The position numbers and the translations under genes are program-made. The notes under the pieces were generated by a model. It had not been told where the DNA came from, did no database searches, and worked only from the letters and a program-made list of their open reading frames with translations. A DNA stretch of 7,205 bases from an uncultured Kiloniellales bacterium (GTDB lineage: Bacteria; Pseudomonadota; Alphaproteobacteria; Kiloniellales; JAKSDN01), in contig CALJXB010000033.1 in NCBI GenBank assembly GCA_937974415.1, positions 1-7,205 of the forward strand, given 5' to 3'. Positions 1-6,076 of this stretch are shown in pieces. Within the stretch, counting starts at the first letter, position 1. Each line of letters starts with the position of its first letter.

Positions 1-1
1 C

Positions 2-1411
2 GACCACGTGAGCGAGTTCGTGCCCTACACCTTCAATCTCGATCTCTCGAGCGATGCGGAAGACCCCAAATTCCGCTTCATGGGGCGGCAGCTATTTCGC
101 GATTGCGGTGGGGACATCACCAATCAGGGCGTCAGCCGCCTCTTGCCCCAGAGCTGTCTGGCGCGCGCCGTCGCACGCCGCGACGAGGTGGTCACCGAGG
201 GCAAGCCCTGCATGATCGCCGATGAGTTCATCAACGCCGAAGGCAACAAGGTGCTTTACCGCGCCGTCATGTTGCCGTTCAGCAGCGACGGCAAGACCAT
301 CGACTTCATCATCGGCGCGATCAACAGCAAGACCGTCGTGCTCCAGCGGGGCGAGGCGTCTGCGCGCCGGGGGCCGGAGGGCGCCGCAGCCGCGGCCGGC
401 GGCCGCCCGGCGGAGACCGGCCAAGTCCCACAAATCCAGGAGGGCGGTCCGGGTGCCGCGCCGCGCAACCGAATGGAGGTCTCCGAGCTTATCGCCCAGG
501 TCTCGGCCGCCATGTGCGAGGAGGCATCGGACGAGACGGGCTCAGCCTCGCCGGAAAACCCGTCGCAAGCGCCGATACCGCGCGAGGGCGGCGGCGCGCC
601 GAGCGGGCGCATCATCGTCGTCGGCAGCGAGAAGGGCGGCACCGGCAAATCCACCACCGCCATGCATCTCATCGTTTCGCTGCTCTATGACGGCCACAAG
701 GTCGGATGTATCGACTTGGATACGCCCCAATCGTCGCTCGGCCGCTATATCGAAAACCGGCAATTGGTGAACCGGCAATTGGATCTGAACCTGCCGCTTC
801 CCGTTCAGGCTGGCTCGTCCAATCCGGGCCAGGGCACCGGCCTCTTGGAAGAGGACCTCCACAAGCTGGCCAGTGTCTGCGATTACGTCGTGGTCGATAC
901 GCCGGGCAGCGACTTGGCAATTTCCCGCATGGCCCATTCTTGGGCCAGCATTCTGGTTACGCCGATCAACGACAGTTTCGTCGACCTGGATACCCTCGCC
1001 GTTTGGGACCCTGCAGACCGGCAGATCCTGCGCCGGGGCCACTATGCGAAGATGGTCGCCAACGCGCGAAAACAGAAGATTGCGCGGACCGGCGAAGGAT
1101 TCGACTGGATCGTCTTGCGCAACCGCCTGACCAACCTGGAGGCGCGCAACAAGACCCGCATGGCCGATGCCTTGGCGGCGCTGGCCGAGTACCTCGATTT
1201 TCGCAACGGCCCGGGCCTGAGCGAACGGGTCATCTACCGAGAGCTTTTCTCCAAGGGTCTCACCCTGCTCGATCTGCGCGAACAGCGCGCCGGCGTGACT
1301 CTCTCCATGTCGCATCTGGCCGCCCGCCAGGAACTGCGTGCGCTGATGCAGGAGATCGGGATCTCCGGCGTCGAGGCCAAGGGCCAATCCCGCGCCCTTG
1401 CCGCATCCTAG
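2..1411 (+). CDS. mipZ: PAS-like domain fused to MipZ (ParA/MinD-family) division ATPase, 5'-partial
   Basis: The C-terminal part is MipZ, the ATPase that binds ParB near chromosome origins and inhibits FtsZ assembly away from midcell. The frame is open to the left edge, so the GTG at 8 (residue 1 in this numbering) is probably internal. Residues about 4-113 look like a PAS fold, with FRFMGRQLF at 22-30 and YRAVMLPF at 84-91. An Ala/Gly/Pro-rich linker spans 114-199 and contains a short helical stretch starting at Met156. The MipZ domain runs from about 200 to 453: deviant Walker A KGGTGKST at 209-216 with signature Lys209, DLD at 236-238, and Walker B ending in DTPG at 297-300. Typical MipZ features RNRLTNLEARN, GPGLSERVIYREL, GLTLLDL and HLAARQELRALM follow. 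The motif after DLD is TPQ, where MipZ proteins I recall carry an Arg before the Gln. No stop codon or good ribosome binding site separates the two parts, and third positions stay GC-rich through the linker. MipZ identity is firm. The PAS call is moderate, and the fusion depends on sequence accuracy. Confidence 0.85.
   Translation, partial: DHVSEFVPYTFNLDLSSDAEDPKFRFMGRQLFRDCGGDITNQGVSRLLPQSCLARAVARRDEVVTEGKPCMIADEFINAEGNKVLYRAVMLPFSSDGKTIDFIIGAINSKTVVLQRGEASARRGPEGAAAAAGGRPAETGQVPQIQEGGPGAAPRNRMEVSELIAQVSAAMCEEASDETGSASPENPSQAPIPREGGGAPSGRIIVVGSEKGGTGKSTTAMHLIVSLLYDGHKVGCIDLDTPQSSLGRYIENRQLVNRQLDLNLPLPVQAGSSNPGQGTGLLEEDLHKLASVCDYVVVDTPGSDLAISRMAHSWASILVTPINDSFVDLDTLAVWDPADRQILRRGHYAKMVANARKQKIARTGEGFDWIVLRNRLTNLEARNKTRMADALAALAEYLDFRNGPGLSERVIYRELFSKGLTLLDLREQRAGVTLSMSHLAARQELRALMQEIGISGVEAKGQSRALAAS
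755..784 (+). repeat. 15-base tandem duplication inside the MipZ coding region
   Basis: The 13-mer AACCGGCAATTGG occurs at 755-767 and again at 770-782, giving a 15-base period. The repeat is in frame and encodes NRQLV then NRQLD (residues 250-259). This lies just after the DLD motif, in the helix-loop leading to the LDLNLPLP segment. As judged from memory, the overall spacing matches other MipZ proteins, so the second copy may have replaced ancestral sequence rather than lengthened the protein. Confidence 0.85.
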
Positions 1412-1435
1412 ATCGGCTGGCCTCGAACCCTTCGG

Positions 1436-2248
1436 TCACTCGGCCCCGTCGCCTCCGGGTCTAAAGGCCTGGATATGGACGTGGCGTAGGCTGCCGCCGG
1501 CCAGCGCCACGACCCGGGAGCGGGTGAGGGCGACCCTGTTGCGATAGCCCTCTTCGCCCAGCGACCGGCGGAGTTCCGGCGCCTCGCTTTCCGACTGGGC
1601 GAGTTGCCGGCGGCCGTCTTGTTCCGACCAGGCCGAATGGTCGCGCACCCGGACCGTCTCGAAGCCGGCGGCCGTCAGGCCCGCCTGGTAGACCGACAGG
1701 GGATCGAAGTGAAAGATCAGGCCGCTCGCGGCGAGCCGGGCGGCCCAGTCCTCGTAGGCCGGCCGGCTGTCCCGGGTCTCGGGGCTGTCGTCGCCTTCGA
1801 CCCAGTCGCCGCAGGCAAACACGCCGCCGGGGCGCAAGACCCGATAGGCCTCGGCCAGCAAGGCGGGCTTGTCGGGCACATGGCAGAAAACGTCCTTGGT
1901 GAAGATCGCGTCGAAGGCCCGATCGGGCAGCGGCAGGGGACCCGGCGCCACCAGCTCGAGCGACACCCGCTCGGCCAGCCCGGCGTCTTCTATGAGGCTG
2001 GCGGCCTGATGCACGGAGTCCGGCTCGACGTCGATCCCGAGCACCCGGGCGGCGCCTAGTTCGCCCGCCAGAACCGCTGACGCGCCGCCGATCCCGCAGC
2101 CCAGGTCGAGCACCTCCCGGCCCTCGATCGAGAGGCCCTCGACGATGTCGAAGACCTCCGCGGCGCCGCCCGGCGAGAGAAACCCCCTGCCGTAAAGCGC
2201 CTGCATGCTGGCAAGCACGGCGTCGCTGTATTGGCGGGACCCGGTCAT
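1436..2248 (-). CDS. Class I SAM-dependent methyltransferase, phosphoethanolamine/sterol methyltransferase-like
   Basis: This is a cytoplasmic Rossmann-fold methyltransferase of 270 residues. Motif I is VLDLGCGIGG at 46-55. The acidic residue that should bind the SAM ribose is Asp73 in VLGIDVE. FDAIFTKDVFCHVPDKPALL at 112-131 and VLRPGG at 137-142 fill the motif IV and post-motif region. The N-terminal YSDAVLASMQALYG and FLSPGG, together with the DKPAL segment, resemble phosphoethanolamine and sterol-type methyltransferases, but many small-molecule enzymes share them, so the substrate is unknown. I chose the ATG at 2248 because AAGGAGG sits about nine bases upstream. An in-frame ATG at 2281 would add eleven residues, but it overlaps a plausible -10 element. 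The stop is 24 bases from the stop of the convergent PAS-MipZ gene. No neighbour shares its strand inside the window, so it may be monocistronic. Confidence 0.87.
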   Translation of the reverse strand: MTGSRQYSDAVLASMQALYGRGFLSPGGAAEVFDIVEGLSIEGREVLDLGCGIGGASAVLAGELGAARVLGIDVEPDSVHQAASLIEDAGLAERVSLELVAPGPLPLPDRAFDAIFTKDVFCHVPDKPALLAEAYRVLRPGGVFACGDWVEGDDSPETRDSRPAYEDWAARLAASGLIFHFDPLSVYQAGLTAAGFETVRVRDHSAWSEQDGRRQLAQSESEAPELRRSLGEEGYRNRVALTRSRVVALAGGSLRHVHIQAFRPGGDGAE

Positions 2249-2281
2249 GGCGTCATCCCTCCTTCTGCTGTTCTGGACCAA

Positions 2282-2310
2282 ACTCTAGGGAGATGACGAA
2301 TCTGCCGCAA
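2282..2310 (-). promoter_or_regulatory. Candidate sigma-70 promoter for the methyltransferase
   Basis: On the minus strand TTGCGG (2310-2305) is followed after 17 bases by TAGAGT (2287-2282). The matches are three of six to the -35 consensus and four of six to the -10. Transcription would start near 2275 and give a leader of about 27 bases before the ATG at 2248, which fits the chosen start. The match is only moderate. Confidence 0.33.
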
Positions 2311-2356
2311 GGCGGTCGCGCCGCCGCCCGACGGTTGGCGCCCACGACAAGCCGCT

Positions 2357-2384
2357 TTGCCGCCTACCGGACGCGGGTTATACC
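2357..2384 (+). promoter_or_regulatory. Weak candidate promoter just before the HIG1-type gene
   Basis: TTGCCG at 2357-2362 and TATACC at 2379-2384 are separated by 16 bases; TTATAC at 2378-2383 is an alternative -10 with 15. Transcription from here would begin at or within a few bases of the ATG at 2392, giving a leaderless or nearly leaderless mRNA. The elements are short and the support is thin. Confidence 0.25.
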
Positions 2385-2391
2385 AGGGCCC

Positions 2392-2589
2392 ATGAACGGC
2401 TTTCTGGTCGTGCTTCTCATCGTCGCCCTGGTGGCGACCTTGGGCGCGCTGTTCGCCGGGCTGTTCGTCATGGCCCGGGGCGGTGCGACCAACAAGAAGT
2501 ATGGCAATGTCCTGATGCGCTGGCGCGTGATCCTGCAATTCACGGCCGTGGTTTTGCTTGGCCTCATCATGCTGGTGGCGGGAAAATAG
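2392..2589 (+). CDS. Twin-transmembrane small protein, HIG1-domain family
   Basis: This 65-residue inner-membrane protein has two hydrophobic helices, about residues 4-27 and 46-63. They are joined by a short basic loop (ARGGATNKKYG). The loop and start of helix two, MRWRVILQ at 42-49, recall the HIG1 motif in which Arg and Gln are spaced as RxxxQ. Members of this family in mitochondria (Rcf1/Hig1) associate with cytochrome bc1-oxidase supercomplexes; a similar role in bacteria is an inference. The frame is open upstream to an ATG at 2293, but the extra 33 residues are basic and non-hydrophobic and the overall protein would be unusual for the family, so I prefer the ATG at 2392. Only a weak AGGG precedes it. 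The adenosyltransferase gene begins 33 bases after its stop, suggesting cotranscription. Confidence 0.85.
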   Translation: MNGFLVVLLIVALVATLGALFAGLFVMARGGATNKKYGNVLMRWRVILQFTAVVLLGLIMLVAGK

Positions 2590-2622
2590 GGGCGACAACA
2601 GGGGCGAGGCGGGGAGGTGCCG

Positions 2623-3198
2623 ATGGTTCGGCTGACACGCATCTACACCAAAGGCGGCGACAAGGGCGAGACCTCCCTGGGCGATGGCGCGCGGGTCGCC
2701 AAACACGATCCGCGGGTCGCGGCTTACGGCACGGTGGACGAGGCCAACGCCACCATCGGCCTGGCGCGCCTTCACCTCGGGGGCGATGAGGGCGAGGCCG
2801 ATGCCATTCTCGGCCGGGTGCAGAACGACCTCTTCGACTTGGGCGCCGATCTTTGCCGGCCGGAAAGCGACCAGCCCTCGGAGCACCCGCCGCTGCGGGT
2901 AACGGCCGGCCAGGTGGCTCGCCTTGAGGGCGAGATCGACCACTTGAACGCCGATCTGGCGCCGCTCAGGTCCTTCGTGTTGCCCGGCGGCACGGCGGGC
3001 GCCGCCTATCTCCACCTCGCCCGGACGGTGGCCCGCCGGGCCGAGCGGGAGATGACGGCGCTGGCTGAAACCGAAGCCGTGAACCCGGAGGCGATCCGCT
3101 ATATCAACCGCCTTTCGGACCTGCTTTTCGTGCTCGCCCGGGCGCTCAATGACGGCGGTGCACAAGACGTGCTCTGGCAGCCCGGCCAAAACATTTAG
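2623..3198 (+). CDS. pduO: Cob(I)alamin adenosyltransferase, PduO type
   Basis: The enzyme transfers the adenosyl group of ATP to cob(I)alamin, making adenosylcobalamin for mutases such as methylmalonyl-CoA mutase. It is cytosolic and usually trimeric. At 191 residues it has normal length and the full set of family motifs: the N-terminal ATP-binding TKGGDKGETSL at 9-19, YGTVDEANA at 35-43, FVLPGG at 118-123, ARTVARRAER at 133-142 with the conserved Arg cluster, and YINRLSDLLFVLAR at 160-173. I chose the ATG at 2623 because GGGGAGG ends five bases upstream. An in-frame GTG two codons earlier overlaps that ribosome binding site. The gene sits between the HIG1-type gene and etfB, an order I recall from many alphaproteobacteria. 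The fold differs from the unrelated CobA/CobO adenosyltransferases, so those symbols do not apply. Confidence 0.95.
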   Translation: MVRLTRIYTKGGDKGETSLGDGARVAKHDPRVAAYGTVDEANATIGLARLHLGGDEGEADAILGRVQNDLFDLGADLCRPESDQPSEHPPLRVTAGQVARLEGEIDHLNADLAPLRSFVLPGGTAGAAYLHLARTVARRAEREMTALAETEAVNPEAIRYINRLSDLLFVLARALNDGGAQDVLWQPGQNI

Positions 3199-3262
3199 CG
3201 GTTTGTTCTAAAACGGTTTCTTGCGGGTCGACTGGCGGTAGTCCCGGGCCGATTCGCGATTG

Positions 3263-3291
3263 TTGACAGGGCGTTTTCCGATCCCTATTGT
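3263..3291 (+). promoter_or_regulatory. Near-consensus sigma-70 promoter upstream of etfB
   Basis: A perfect -35 TTGACA at 3263-3268 is followed by a 17-base spacer and the -10 TATTGT at 3286-3291 (four of six matches). The expected start is near 3298, giving a leader of about 95 bases to the etfB ATG. It lies in the 194-base gap after the adenosyltransferase gene, the largest gap in the window, and would let etfB-etfA-hbd be transcribed independently of the two upstream genes. Confidence 0.7.
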
Positions 3292-3392
3292 GCGCCCGCG
3301 TCGTGCTCCTGCAACAAAGCGCTGAGCAGCGGGTTCCGACGCCGGGGAAGCTATCCACGATCATCTCAACTCTTGAGCGCTAGGGCTTCGCG

Positions 3393-4142
3393 ATGAAAGT
3401 CTTGGTACCAGTCAAGCGTGTCATCGACGCGAATGTGAAAGTCCGGGTGAAAGGCGATCACTCGGGCGTCGAGCTGAACAACGTCAAAATGGCGATGAAT
3501 CCCTTCTGCGAGATCGCGGTCGAAGCCGCGATTCGCCTGAAGGAAGCCGGCACGGCCGAGGAAGTTATCGTCGTCTCGGCGGGTCCGACGACCAGCCAGG
3601 AGACGCTTCGCACCGGGCTCGCCATGGGCGCCGACCGGGGTATCCTGGTCGAGGGCGAGGCCAGCCTGGAGCCGCTCGCCATCGCCAAGATCCTCAAAGC
3701 CATCGTCGAGCGCGAGGAGCCGGGCCTGGTCATCATGGGCAAGCAGGCCGTCGACGGCGACAACAACCAGACCGGCCAGATGCTGGCCGGCTTGCTGGGC
3801 TGGCCGCAGGCGACCTTCGTCTCCAAGATCAACCTGGCAGACGGCGCCATGGAGGCTGTGCGCGAGGTGGACGGCGGCCTGGAAACGGTGAAGACGACCT
3901 TGCCGGCCATCGTCACCGTCGACCTGCGCCTCAACGAGCCGCGATACGCGTCGCTGCCCAACATCATGAAGGCCAAGAAGAAGCCGCTCGACGTGCTGTC
4001 GCCCAACGACCTGGGGGTCGACGTGAGCCCGCGCCTGACGCTGCTCAAGGTTACCGAACCGCCATCGCGCAAGGCCGGCGTCAAGGTTGGCGATGTCGGC
4101 GAACTGGTCGACAAGCTGAAAAACGAAGCCAAAGTCATCTAA
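3393..4142 (+). CDS. etfB: Electron transfer flavoprotein beta subunit
   Basis: EtfB forms a soluble heterodimer with EtfA, carrying one FAD and one AMP. It accepts electrons from acyl-CoA and other dehydrogenases and passes them to ETF:quinone oxidoreductase. The 249 residues match the group I, mitochondria-like form (human about 255). The start [10 protein letters not shown] is typical. [15 protein letters not shown] at 116-130 is the nucleotide (AMP) binding segment. The ETFB signature [18 protein letters not shown] at 176-193, followed by AKKK, contains the recognition loop that docks dehydrogenases; Leu188 corresponds to human Leu195. AGGG at 3382-3385 lies seven bases before the ATG. 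etfA follows 18 bases downstream, so the two are surely cotranscribed. No key residue appears missing. Confidence 0.97.
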   Translation: MKVLVPVKRVIDANVKVRVKGDHSGVELNNVKMAMNPFCEIAVEAAIRLKEAGTAEEVIVVSAGPTTSQETLRTGLAMGADRGILVEGEASLEPLAIAKILKAIVEREEPGLVIMGKQAVDGDNNQTGQMLAGLLGWPQATFVSKINLADGAMEAVREVDGGLETVKTTLPAIVTVDLRLNEPRYASLPNIMKAKKKPLDVLSPNDLGVDVSPRLTLLKVTEPPSRKAGVKVGDVGELVDKLKNEAKVI

Positions 4143-4160
4143 GGACGCGGGGATCGAGAC

Positions 4161-5102
4161 ATGAGCATCCTTGTGATAGCCGAACACGACAATGCCGAGC
4201 TCAAGCCGGCGACCCTCAACACCCTCGGCGCGGCCGAGCAGCTGGCCGGCCACGGCGGCGGCGAGATCCATCTGCTGGTCGCCGGCTCCGGCTGCGGCGC
4301 GGTGGCCGAGGCGGCCAAGCAGATTCCCTGCGTCGCCAAGGTGCTGGTTTCGGACAGCGCCGAATACGAGCACCGGGTCGCCGAGAACATGGCGCCGCTG
4401 ATCGTCGAACTAGCGCCTAATTACAGCCACGTGCTGGCGGCTGCCACCACATCCGGCAAGAACGTCATGCCGCGCGCGGCGGCCTTGCTGGACGTGCAGC
4501 AGGTCTCCGACATTTCCGGCATCGAGTCCGCCGATACCTTCGTGCGGCCAATCTACGCCGGCAACGCGCTCGCCACCGTGCAGTCGAGCGATGCGGTGAA
4601 ACTTATCACCGTGCGCGGCACGGCCTTCGAGGCGCCCGCCGATCAGGGCGGCTCGGCGGCGGTCGAGGAGGTCGGCGCCACCGGCGAGCAGGGGCTGTCC
4701 AGCTTCCTCGGCGCGGCCTTGACCGAGAGCGAGCGCCCGGAGTTGACCAGCGCCAAGATCGTGATCTCGGGTGGCCGCGGCATGCAGGCGGGCGACAATT
4801 TCGCCATGCTGGAGCGGATCGCCGACAAGCTGGGCGCCGCGGTGGGCGCGAGCCGTGCCGCGGTGGACGCCGGCTTCGTGCCGAACGACTACCAGGTCGG
4901 TCAGACCGGCAAGGTGGTGGCCCCGGACCTCTACGTCGCGGTCGGCATCTCTGGCGCTATCCAGCACTTGGCCGGGATGAAGGACTCCAAGGTCATCGTG
5001 GCCATCAACAAGGACGAAGAAGCGCCGATCTTCCAGGTCGCCGACTACGGCCTGGTCGCTGATCTGTTCCAGGCCCTTCCAGAACTGGAGGCGGCGCTAT
5101 AG
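4161..5102 (+). CDS. etfA: Electron transfer flavoprotein alpha subunit
   Basis: EtfA is the FAD-carrying partner of EtfB and is 313 residues long, normal for the family without a mitochondrial presequence. The N-terminal domain begins [11 protein letters not shown]. The C-terminal FAD domain shows SGGRG at 203-207 with Arg206, [20 protein letters not shown] followed by Lys251 (QVGQTGK is 245-251), and GISGAIQH at 262-269. The ETF-alpha signature region continues through [16 protein letters not shown]. Taken together these are diagnostic. GGGGA at 4149-4153, seven bases before the ATG, is a good ribosome binding site, and AAGGA overlaps the etfB stop. It is followed by a 62-base gap containing a strong hairpin, then hbd. 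Confidence 0.97.
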   Translation: MSILVIAEHDNAELKPATLNTLGAAEQLAGHGGGEIHLLVAGSGCGAVAEAAKQIPCVAKVLVSDSAEYEHRVAENMAPLIVELAPNYSHVLAAATTSGKNVMPRAAALLDVQQVSDISGIESADTFVRPIYAGNALATVQSSDAVKLITVRGTAFEAPADQGGSAAVEEVGATGEQGLSSFLGAALTESERPELTSAKIVISGGRGMQAGDNFAMLERIADKLGAAVGASRAAVDAGFVPNDYQVGQTGKVVAPDLYVAVGISGAIQHLAGMKDSKVIVAINKDEEAPIFQVADYGLVADLFQALPELEAAL

Positions 5103-5109
5103 CCTAGGC

Positions 5110-5141
5110 GGCGCGGGTGCCGGCGGCCGGCATCCCGCGCC
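5110..5141 (+). other. Very stable GC hairpin between etfA and hbd
   Basis: GGCGCGGGTGCCGG (5110-5123) pairs with CCGGCA (5127-5132) and CCCGCGCC (5134-5141). This gives a 14-base-pair stem with a three-base CGG loop and one bulged T at 5133. It begins eight bases after the etfA stop and ends about a dozen bases before the hbd ribosome binding site. No T-tract follows, so it is not a standard intrinsic terminator. Likely roles are protection of the etfBA mRNA 3' end, an RNase processing point, or partial attenuation of hbd; none is shown by sequence alone. Confidence 0.75.
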
Positions 5142-5164
5142 ACCCAACAGCTAGGATCGGTCCC

Positions 5165-6064
5165 ATGTCCGAGGCGAACGGCGAAATTCCCGAGATCAAA
5201 TGCGTCGGCATCATCGGCGCCGGCCAGATGGGCAACGGCATCGCTCAGGTCTTCGCGGTCGCCGGTTACGACGTGCGTCTGTCGGACATTTCCGACGAGC
5301 GGTTGGAGCAGGCGCGCGAAAGCATCTCCGCCGGTCTCGAGCGCCAGATCAGTCACGGCAAGATCACCGGCGACGACAAGGCGGCCGCGCTTTCCCGCAT
5401 CACCATGGGCACCGGATTGGAGCTGTTCGGCGACTGCGACCTGATAATTGAAAGCGTCGTCGAGAACGAGGAGGTCAAGCGCGAGGTCCTGAAGCAGCTC
5501 TGCCCGCTGATCCGGCCCGATACCGTCATCTGCAGCAACACATCGTCGATCTCGATCACCCGCCTGGCTTCGGTGACCGACCGTCCAGGCCGTTTCATGG
5601 GCATGCATTTCATGAATCCGGTCCCGGTCATGCAGCTGGTCGAGCTGATCCGCGGTATCGCGACCGACGAGGACACCTTCAAGGCGATCAGGGAGCTGGT
5701 CGAAGCGCTCGGCAAGACGCCCGCCTCGGCCGAAGATTTCCCGGCCTTCATGGTCAATCGGATCCTCATGCCGATGATCAACGAGGCCATCTACACCCTC
5801 TACGAGGGCGTCGGCTCGGTGAAGTCCATCGACACGGCGCTCCGCTTGGGCGCCAACCACCCCATGGGGCCGTTGCAGCTGGCCGATTTCATCGGCCTGG
5901 ACACCTGCCTGGCCATCATGCACGTGCTTTATGAAGGCTTGGCGGACTCCAAGTACCGGCCCTGCCCGCTGCTGGTCAAATATGTCGAGGCCGGCTGGGT
6001 CGGCCGCAAGTCGGGCCGCGGCTTCTACGACTATTCCACCGACGAGCCGGTCCCGACCCGCTAA
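5165..6064 (+). CDS. hbd: 3-hydroxyacyl-CoA (3-hydroxybutyryl-CoA) dehydrogenase
   Basis: The enzyme oxidises L-3-hydroxyacyl-CoA to 3-ketoacyl-CoA with NAD(P)+, in short-chain beta-oxidation or in 3-hydroxybutyryl-CoA metabolism. It has 299 residues. The N-terminal Rossmann motif is GAGQMG at 18-23. SNTSS lies at 124-128, and the catalytic pair is His148 in GMHFMNP and Glu160 in QLVELI, with Asn198 in MVNR. Spacing between Ser127, His148, Glu160 and Asn198 is the same as in human short-chain HAD (137, 158, 170, 208). The dimerisation domain shows HPMGPLQLADFIGLD and ends with GWVGRKSGRGFYDYS. I prefer the ATG at 5165, eight bases after AGGA. An in-frame GTG at 5117 would start inside the stable hairpin and add 16 unlikely residues. 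Its placement after etfBA fits beta-oxidation. Chain-length and cofactor preference cannot be read from the sequence. Confidence 0.95.
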   Translation: MSEANGEIPEIKCVGIIGAGQMGNGIAQVFAVAGYDVRLSDISDERLEQARESISAGLERQISHGKITGDDKAAALSRITMGTGLELFGDCDLIIESVVENEEVKREVLKQLCPLIRPDTVICSNTSSISITRLASVTDRPGRFMGMHFMNPVPVMQLVELIRGIATDEDTFKAIRELVEALGKTPASAEDFPAFMVNRILMPMINEAIYTLYEGVGSVKSIDTALRLGANHPMGPLQLADFIGLDTCLAIMHVLYEGLADSKYRPCPLLVKYVEAGWVGRKSGRGFYDYSTDEPVPTR

Positions 6065-6076
6065 AGAGTTCTTTTC

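Noticed and set aside
542..1387. Long open frame on the minus strand opposite the MipZ domain
   Set aside because: The plus-strand frame carries every MipZ motif; the reverse frame carries none of any family.
2311..2325. Small hairpin (GGCGG, five-base loop, CCGCC) between the divergent methyltransferase and HIG1-type genes
   Set aside because: A five-base-pair GC stem is expected by chance in DNA this GC-rich, and it does not overlap a convincing operator.
2245..3189. Long open frame on the minus strand opposite the adenosyltransferase and HIG1-type genes
   Set aside because: Its translation is a His/Arg/Gly-rich mixture without recognisable motifs. It is a by-product of GC-rich codons in the well-supported plus-strand genes.
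3205..3219. LexA-like box GTTC-N7-GTTT just after the adenosyltransferase gene
   Set aside because: The alphaproteobacterial SOS box is GTTC-N7-GTTC. This has one mismatch in the second half-site, lies about 45 bases upstream of the -35, and fronts genes with no DNA-damage role.
3198..3220. Possible terminator after the adenosyltransferase gene
   Set aside because: The repeated CGGTTT is a direct repeat, and the only inverted part (GTTT/AAAC) is four bases. No stable stem with a T-tract exists.
3366..4373. Long open frame on the minus strand opposite etfB
   Set aside because: It is antisense to an unmistakable etfB and the start of etfA, shows no domain, and has no ribosome binding site context worth noting.
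5045..5923. Long open frame on the minus strand opposite hbd
   Set aside because: It is antisense to hbd, whose catalytic residues are all in place. The reverse translation has the Asp/His-rich look of a shadow frame.
6063..6074. AAAGA-GT-TCTTT palindrome after the hbd stop as a terminator
   Set aside because: The two-base loop is sterically too small and the stem is AT-rich and weak, so it would not end transcription.
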